Below are positions 57,070-64,000 of a stretch of DNA of 64,000 bases, piece after piece. The stretch covers positions 232,254 through 296,253 of the forward strand of contig NW_003546288.1 of assembly GCF_000090795.2 (NCBI RefSeq), read 5' to 3'. The translations under genes were made by a program, and so were the position numbers. Source of the stretch: Amphimedon queenslandica (Eukaryota > Porifera > Demospongiae > Haplosclerida > Niphatidae). Under the pieces are notes generated by a model. The model was not told the origin of the DNA, made no database searches, and saw nothing but the letters and a program-made list of their open reading frames with translations. Position 1 is the stretch's first letter; every line of letters starts with the position of its first letter.

Positions 57070-58990
57070 TCAATTTTTCTCTGCTAGAGGGAAGATCTCG
57101 TTCCACTGAAGCTGTGGATGCTGGTGTAGAGAGAATTACAGAAACAGTTGGAAATAGCAAAGTGTAAAATTCCCTTTTTGCATCCAGTAGTCCAATGGAT
57201 ATTCTTCTAAATTGGCTTTGCTGTCTAAGTGTTTCTCTATTTTTGAATCTTGTTTTGACTGCTCTACAACTTCACTAGTAGTACTTTCTTCCCAATGCGG
57301 TAAATCACATACAAGACCTAAATGTTTGAATAGCTTCAGTGAATGTTGCTATTCATCTTGGAACTGGGAAACATTCATACTTTGACTGCTTTTATCACTT
57401 TTGCTTTGAGATGTCATCCTCGCTATTATAAATATTTTTAGCATTGCTGACTTGACTTAAACTGAGAATCTTTTGATATGGTGGATTTGGAAGAGTCACT
57501 GCAAGATAAATCCCATCAAATTTTGGAAAACATGGATCTAAAACGAATGTAAATCTTTTTTGGCTCTTTTTTAGGGATTTAGCAACAGTAGAAAGACCTG
57601 CTTGTAGATATACCTACAGTTCTTTTGCAAGATGTAATTCAAGTTGCTTTAAAACAGGTATGACAAGAGCAATGCTTGTGCTTTTTTCGCTACTTGTAAT
57701 ATTTGTGTGGTGGGCGAATGGTTGCAGTGAAGTTTCAATGGAAGAAAGATGCTTTCACTGTGTTGCATTAAGGCCCAATTCATCTATAACAATGGTTAAG
57801 TGATCTTTCTCTTCTAGGATTTGACAGAGCAAATGAAATATTAAATCCCATCTGATAGGGCAATTAGAAACTAATTTTTTTCCTGCTAGTTCAATTAATC
57901 ATTCTGTTGCTCTAAAGGACTTATTCACCCTCTTCACAATTTTCATTGCCACTATTAATGAGCTTTTGTAAGTTTGAGCAGTTTCAAATTCCTTCACAAC
58001 TAGCTTTATAGTATGCAGGAAGCAACTGATATGCTTCCAACCTACAAATGCATCATGGTGATCACTCTCACAAACTTCAAAACTTGTGATGTCAGAATCT
58101 GCATTAGTTTCTATGTTATCAAGCTCATTTCTTTTGCTTTCAATGAATAGCTTCTCAATTTCCCTAGTATCGTACTCTTAAAAATATGACTCATCTGCTT
58201 CAATCTCAATGCTGTCATCTTCATTATTTGTTGTCTTTAATGCAGCAACCATGTTGCTTCCATTGTCAGTAAGCACTCTAAACAGCTTCTCTTTAAGTAA
58301 TTTCCATTCATCAATGATGTTTTGAAGCAGCTCAGCAATCCTTGTACCAATATGAAGAGATGGAAATCTTTTCAATGCTAGGCAGATGGAATGATGCTTC
58401 ATTGAATTGAATGTGAAGCCATTACTTCTAAGAAAGATGCTGACATACCTTGCTTGGAACAAATATCTGCACACAAACTGATAGCTACAGCATTGTTCCT
58501 CTTCGCTTGAATTTTTTCCGTCAGCTGAGTGAAAACTTAATGGATATATTCACCAAGTTTTTTTGATGTGATGTTTCATATCTGCAATACATTTCCTGCA
58601 GTACTTCACAAAATTCTTTGTTATCAACTGAAAAGGAAACATTAATTACACCAACAAAACTCAATAACTTTTGAGTAATAGGTTTGTAACAAATGGGTTC
58701 TTTGGTGTAGAGGGGTGGCTTTTTCATTGTGACTTCTATGCTAGTCTGTCATTGAGAAGGCAATTTCTTTCTGGTAGACTGCTCCTTTTCTTTCAGTGCT
58801 GTCTCCAATCTTTCAAATTACTTCTGTTTCATTTTCAAGTGTTTCTTAAGATTAGTGGCATACTTTCCTTTTAGCAATTGACCGCTTTTTTTTCCTCCAT
58901 TATTCATAATACAAGTACTTGCATCGCTATCATTGTCATATTTAAAGTACTTCAAGACTCAACTCCCTCTTGCCATTTTGCTTCTTTATG
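57070..58990 (-). pseudogene. hAT transposase (BED finger to hATC)
   Basis: From the 5' end: YFKYDNDSDASTCIMNNGGK, KGKYATNLKKHLKMKQK (BED finger with first Cys region degraded, 58.85-58.97 kb); 58521-58727; 58178-58474 with HSICLALKRFPSLHIGTRIA, ELLQNIIDEWKLLKEKLFRV and LTDNGSNMVAAL (hAT catalytic Asp region); 57.9-58.1 kb with HISCFLHTIKLVVKEFETAQ, MKIVKRVNKSFRATE and GKKLVSNCPIRWDLIF; and at 57085-57145 ILSTPASTASVERDLP, the hATC dimerisation motif. Several stops and frameshifts. All parts are in order, so this is a single full-length but dead copy. Confidence 0.82.
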
Positions 58991-59129
58991 AGCATTTGAG
59001 GCTGTAGTCTGTAGTCTGTAGAGCACATGCAAAGGTCATGTGAGCCTTGCACTTGTGCGATGTTTGACACAATATGTATGATGTTTTCTTCACTACCAGG
59101 AGCTAACTTTCAATGGCTTTACCATTTTG

Positions 59130-59465
59130 ATACTTATGTATTAGTTTCAGTTCTAGTTTTAGTTCTCTTTAAGTTTATGCATTTAGTTCTAGTTCTTGTT
59201 CCGTTAGATTCATGTGTTTTGTTCTTGTTCTTGTTTTAGTTCCCCGTAAAGTCATGTGTTTAGTTGTAGTTTTAGTTCTAGTTGCCTTTAGATTGCTGTA
59301 TTAGTTCCAGTTCTAGTTTTAGTTCTTATTAGAGTCATGTAGTTAGTTCTCGTTCTAGTTCTTAGAACTAGAACTAACTTAAAAAGGGCAGAACTAACTT
59401 AAAAAGGCCAGAACTACAAGCAATTTAGTTGCAGTTCCAAAGAACTAGAACAACACAACTGCCAT
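59130..59465 (+). repeat. TTAGTTCTAGTT simple array with inverted end
   Basis: Imperfect TTAGTTCTAGTTCTTGTT units, turning into the complementary orientation at about 59365 (GAACTAGAACTAACTTAAAA, repeated twice). It flanks the 5' side of the hAT gene; with 56690-56885 it brackets the element and may be its subterminal repeat. Confidence 0.8.
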
Positions 59466-59479
59466 TCTCTAGCTTTATC

Positions 59480-60030
59480 AAACTAGTACCAGTTTGGGTG
59501 TTAAAACCTGTTTTCCAAGTTACAAGCCTAAATAAGCCTAAGTGTAAATAAGACTAATTGTGGCTATTCTGTGTCACTACATGTCTTTCACCATTGGACT
59601 ACTAAAAAACGGAATAACCGCAGAATGAAATAGCCTGGGTAGACTATATGCACAAAAGGTAAACAATATGGCTCTAAATTTACTCACATAAAATAAAATT
59701 GTAACTGCACTTAATAATAGTAATATTGGATGTTTTTACGATGCATAGTTTTACATATTATTTCACAAAAAAATGACAATTACACGCATCTCTTGTTTGC
59801 TAGAACATGTGAGCACTTAGTTTTGACTATTCCATTGCCATTTCCACTCATTAGGTCAACAAGACAACATTTGGCAAAGCACCTGATTAACACTTTAATC
59901 AGAGTGAACAAGACCTACCATTTGAGTGTGGAGTGCACAATGACTGCATTCATGTATAAAACATACTCAGCACAAGCATTATCTTTATTTCCTTTCCCCC
60001 ATTTTAATGGTTTTTAGAGCTCTATTATTG
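59480..60030. other. Spacer, no gene recognised
   Basis: ORF 59730-60017 has no recognisable motif. Confidence 0.35.
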
Positions 60031-60036
60031 GTATTT

Positions 60037-60531
60037 GGTATAGTATATCCCAGTTTAGTTTGGGACAAGAAAAACTGGAATAACTTTTTATAGGAAAGTG
60101 AGATAATGATGAAACTTTTAGAGGTTCTTAGTCGCCGAAGTCCATCAAAAATCTGTGAAAACTTGGGTCCATCAGCCCTTGAAACCCTGACAACCGGGTT
60201 CTCCCTATATACCCAATGGCATACCAAAGCTAACCGCAAAGACGTCATAGTTTACATAAGCACATGTAGTCAAGCACCCAAACTGATAATTCTTTTAAAA
60301 GGCTAATAGAGCAAGATTTTCTGATAATAATGGCCTTTATAAAAACTAGTTGACTCCAGCAGCAATTGTACTGCTTATCAGCAGCAAGACTATTTTAAGA
60401 GTGAAACAACACAGCCGCCATTTCTCTATGAATATAATTATAATACGTCATTTTGTGACATAGCTACATTTTTCAAATTCTACGCAGCTGCTTCTACTTC
60501 CGTCCCAAACTGAACTGGGATATAGTATATG
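60037..60531 (+). mobile_element. REP-C element, copy 2 (uninterrupted)
   Basis: About 490 bp with TIRs TATAGTATATCCCAGTTTAG at the left and the complement of TATACTATATCCCAGTTCAG at the right. It contains AACCGGGTTCTCCCTATA, CTTATCAGCAGCAAGAC, TGAAACAACACAGCCGCCAT. Non-coding. It serves as the empty-site reference for the split copy at 37838-38757. Confidence 0.88.
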
Positions 60532-60539
60532 TCACAGAT

Positions 60540-62150
60540 AATAAAAAAGATAATTTGATACACAGTTTGGTGTGGTAATTCTTCTACTCTCAGTAAATCT
60601 TACTGAACTATTGCTTTGGATTCTACTTTTACTTACTAACATTTCTTGTTCACTGAAGAAGTTTCCAAAACTTTGTTAGAAGTCCCTCTTCTAATAGACA
60701 ACTAATTCATCCATGGCATGGCATCTTGTGTTGAACGCTGTTGTCTTGATGTCTGGTTTGAATGCTAATAGCAAAACCTGTGATTGAAAGTAAACGTAAT
60801 CTAGAGCAATTTTTGTTCAAGAAATGAGTCCTTCAAAAAGCCCATGGTTTACTAATTCTCACAAGAATTACACCTTAAATTCTCAAATACTTGTGATGTC
60901 TTTGAATCACAAAAGAGAGTTGGCGGTGCATCCTAAACCATTAAAGGGCTCTTTGAACGGACCTTTAAAGAAAGTAGTTCATGCCTATGCTCTCTTAACT
61001 GGTCAACTGGTAATGAATGCCCTTTTCAGCTATGAGATTATTTCATTTTCTGCAGTAAATTAGTACATATCAAGCGTGGGTCAGATTTGAAACTCTTGGA
61101 GTACAACCTGGTAATTAATGAGACTTATAGAGGCCCTCTCTACCATCTAATGCTTCTAGAGAAGTTTTGAGAGTGTCTTATGTTCTCTCTCTCCTAGAAA
61201 GCTGATAATAGTATCACATGTGTAAGCTGTTTGCTGTCGCCACACCAACAACGTAAGGGAGCATGGGCGGGTGCTTGCTGAGGCTTGTTGTTATTTCATT
61301 ACAACATGTATGCTGGAAATGTAAGTGTAACACAACATACAAACATCGCACGTTGGTGACATGAATTATAGCAATGACGTTGGGGCTTCATTACAAATAT
61401 TATGCAATGCATATGCATGTACTCCAGTGTGTTTGCAGCTCCCAAAGGTCCCTGTCAAGGCAGGCAAATACATTTGGCATTAATTTTATCAAATCTTGTT
61501 CCATTCAAATGCTATGCAGACATGGTCTTTCTTCATGTCAGGAAGACAATTTGATGCCACAAAAAGGAAAATGCATAGTTCCGAAATAGTAGCTACTTCA
61601 GTTCATAGTATGTGTCCACATCAAATCAGATTTTAAGCTAATCTGCTGCTAGACTTTAAAAAACTAGCTTGCAAAAAGTATTCCGTGATACAGTTGAAGT
61701 ATGGCATTATATTAGCCGTTGAAAACTGCGGTTCATTGAGACTTGGTTTCCACTGTGAGTAAGTACAAACTAAAGGTACACATCCAGATTTTGACGTTTT
61801 AATAGCATCCTGCTTTTCCATTTCATTGATTTCAATGCATGCTTGTAGGCAGCCATAATTTACACAGGCATGTCCTCTATAAAGTACATGAAGTTGGTCA
61901 GTGTGAAATCAAGCAGACTGATTCAAGCCCCTAGTTTTCACAAAAAAAGGGCTTAGCCCTTCCCCAGTTTATCAGTAATAAAACAATTATATCAAACCTA
62001 TTAGCAATGGTAACTGGAGTAACTGAGCCTTCGAATGTAAAAAAAGCCATTTAGCTAGTAACTACAGGCTTAGTTCTGCTTGTAGACTGCTGCTTCAGGT
62101 GTTGAGTCGATCACAGCACCACAACCACTATTTTCAATATGAAATATTGA
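60540..62150. other. Spacer with unassigned ORFs
   Basis: Open frames at 60824-61063 (plus), 61374-61589 (plus) and 61633-61821 (minus) have no recognisable motifs. Confidence 0.35.
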
Positions 62151-62169
62151 AGGAAACGTCAACTTTGCG

Positions 62170-62880
62170 ATGCTAAATATGGGTATTGTGAAAATTGCGG
62201 CATGCTTCTTGTGCCCTCAACCCCCCTTCTCTGACATTCATTCCACCGCCACTGTACACTTCAAATTTGTCACTTTCCTTACTTGATGCTTCATTGCTGG
62301 AAAGCCATTTTTTAAGCTCAGAATTTGTCATTAATTTTGGATATTTTACACTTAGTTCAGCCGTCACTGCTTCACTACTAATTTATGCACATTTGGAAGC
62401 AACTGGCCTATTGGCAGAAGCTCCATTTACTTAAATCAGAATCAATAATACATCCTTATAAATTCTCTTGATGACTCTTAGGATTATGTTTTCCAAATGT
62501 CCTACCTTTTTGACAATCATGTTTCCTGTCCCTTCTTATGAGTGTAGAAACGATCTTTAGCTTTGTTACTGGCAAGGAAAAACATGTAACAGGTGTGACA
62601 GAACACAGCATCTTTTACATGTGAATACTTAATTTATTCATAGACTTGATTTCATTTTGCAATGAAAGAGCATACATTCTTGCCAATCATGTTAAAGGGA
62701 CACGAGTGATTGATTAGATGAACAGAACTCTCATGTAAACCAGATGCAATATTGATGTTCAGTGATTCCTCTACAGTGCATAACTCATTCGAGCCTACAG
62801 TTGAACCAATGGTAGTTGATTCTTGTACATAATGGTTTGTGGGACTGTCAGATGTGCCAGACTTTATGACACCATCCCCT
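62170..62880 (-). pseudogene. TTF-finger hAT (ZMYM1-like) N-terminal fragment
   Basis: Minus-strand blocks in order: STVGSNELCTVEESLNINIA, LINHSCPFNMIGKNVCSFIA, a stop, then VKDAVFCHTCYMFFLASNKA and DRFYTHKKGQET. CPF..IG....F, D.VFCH.C..F is the TTF-type zinc finger that opens ZMYM1/TTF-hAT transposases. The downstream block 62173-62367 (SELKKWLSSNEASSKESDKF) has no motif. Stops and frame changes throughout; no RNase H core follows. Confidence 0.55.
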
Positions 62881-63226
62881 AATCATGTATGATAGAATAA
62901 ATTACATTACACAAATCGCAACTTTAAAAATTAACATTATCTACTCATATCCTGGATAAACTATCTTGACTGAAGTGTGTAAGTAGACTTGTTCTCACAT
63001 GGCTTTAGTTCTCACAAACTTAAGAGGTGGTTAGTGATAAGTAAATTTATTTTTGCACATGCTATGTTATGCTTGCATAAACATTAATAGTTATGTTATG
63101 AATATAATCATGTGGTAATCTATAGAACTTAAGTACTGCGGACATTGTTATCATCATCTATCATTATGCTTATCATAATGTTATTGTCATTACTATTGTT
63201 ATTGTTAGTACCGTTATCAGTATTAT

Positions 63227-63660
63227 TATATAGGCGGTAGCCTATATGTAGGATTGAGGTCGATTTTTGAAGATGGCGTCCGTTTTTATGATTTTCAAAC
63301 ACTTATATCTCTTTTATCTTACGTTGTACAGCCTTATAAATGGCTTAAATGAGCTCTCCTTCACTGAGCGATTCTCCTGGTACCTTTAAAGTGAACTGTA
63401 ATGTAGCGGGAGCATTTCTGGAAAACAGGCTCAAATTCAAATTTCTACAAAATTCTTCAGACTTTTTCTTCTTCTTCTTTCATCTTTCTTCTATACACCG
63501 GATAATCTCTTAAACTAGAGAACAGCTCAAGGTGACTTTTACATCACTCCTCTGGGCTTGGGTCAAGGACCACAAAGGTAGTTTCTAAAAGAAGCGAGGA
63601 CAGAGACCAAAATGGAAGACAAAATCCAGCTGCAGCCACCGCGTGGGTTTGTGGTTTGAC
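63227..63660 (+). repeat. REP-D interspersed repeat, copy 3
   Basis: Begins TATATAGGCGGTAGCCTATATG, then GATTGAGGTCGATTTTTGAA, CAGCCTTATAAATGGCTTAA, GAGCGATTCTCCTGGTACCT, the TTCTTC tract and CTGCAGCCACCGCGTGGG. The most complete copy, with no N gap. Confidence 0.85.
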
Positions 63661-63830
63661 GCCATTTTAATTTATGCGCACGTGATTAGCATGAATATAA
63701 TTAACCTAACCACAGAATCATAACAGAATGTAATTTCTTAATTTAAGAAAAAAAGAATGGAAACAAGTAAATAAAAAACATTAAAAATGGGAAAATAGTA
63801 GGATTGAATGGGGAAAAAGTAAGGAAACAA

Positions 63831-64000
63831 GAAGGTACTTGCAAACTGGTGTGGTAAGAAATCCTACACCACTGCATGAAGATTACTACCCAAAAGCATA
63901 GCAATTTATCCTCACAGCCAACTATGATAGCACTATATGAAGCCTTTATTTTTATGCCGTGGTGTAGGATTTCTTACCACACCAGTTTGCAAGTACCTTC
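63831..64000. mobile_element. 170-bp perfect-TIR hairpin element at the window edge
   Basis: 63831-63872 (starts GAAGGTACTTGCAAACTGGT) is exactly complementary to 63959-64000, leaving a loop of about 86 bp. No coding capacity. The arm ends at the last base of the window, so the element may be longer and its target duplication cannot be read. Confidence 0.88.

Overview
The window is eukaryotic, AT-rich and intron-bearing, and consists almost entirely of transposable-element remains. It is most likely from an early-branching marine invertebrate, and a demosponge fits best. This rests on the mix of element families (DIRS retrotransposons, DUF7869-type genes, CxC5/CxC6 genes, P-like transposases, a MULE linked to an Ulp1-type protease), on the short GT/AG introns and on recurring acatgtacatgt-type simple sequence. 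That assignment is inference; there is no rRNA or conserved host gene here to prove it. I see no tRNA, rRNA, CRISPR array or bacterial-type operon.

Layout. 0-7 kb: two broken DUF7869-type transposon genes on the minus strand, unassigned exons, one REP-D repeat, and the tail of a reverse-transcriptase-type ORF. 7.3-10.5 kb: a REP-A MITE, a REP-B repeat and a 3'-truncated DIRS-like retrotransposon (gag-like ORF plus RT). 11-12.5 kb: a proline-rich exon, the best host-gene candidate, and a long foldback element. 13-14.5 kb: an HTH_psq remnant and a ~100-bp minisatellite split by two small inverted-repeat insertions, one with a perfect 8-bp target duplication. 16.3-20.9 kb: a multi-exon minus-strand MULE-like transposase gene ending in a C48/Ulp1 cysteine protease. 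21.3 kb: a 256-bp assembly gap. 24.6-25 kb: a 77-bp minisatellite. 25.1-30.3 kb: two head-to-head genes, a KDZ-type CxC5/CxC6 gene (minus) and a DUF3987-like P-loop ATPase gene running into a P-like transposase tail (plus). 31.3-32.8 kb: N-terminal parts of a P-like transposase and of a BED-finger hAT. 33-37.8 kb: AT-rich sequence with one hAT-type MITE. 37.8-38.8 kb: REP-D nested inside REP-C. 39.9-43.2 kb: a reverse-oriented DIRS element with RT, RNase H and tyrosine recombinase, its recombinase split by another insertion. 44.9-45.3 kb: a 20-bp minisatellite. 50.08-54.82 kb: a complete P-like DNA transposon with 61-bp terminal inverted repeats, a probable 8-bp target duplication and two convergent genes. 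55.3-59 kb: pogo and hAT pseudogenes. 60-64 kb: an uninterrupted REP-C copy, a TTF-finger hAT fragment, REP-D and a terminal hairpin element.

Working together. Nearly every coding region carries stops, frameshifts or lost catalytic residues, so few if any elements can move alone. The loci most worth attention are the two-gene P-like transposon, the divergent CxC5/CxC6 and DUF3987-transposase pair, and the MULE-protease gene, whose protease motif is intact although a transposase catalytic position is not.
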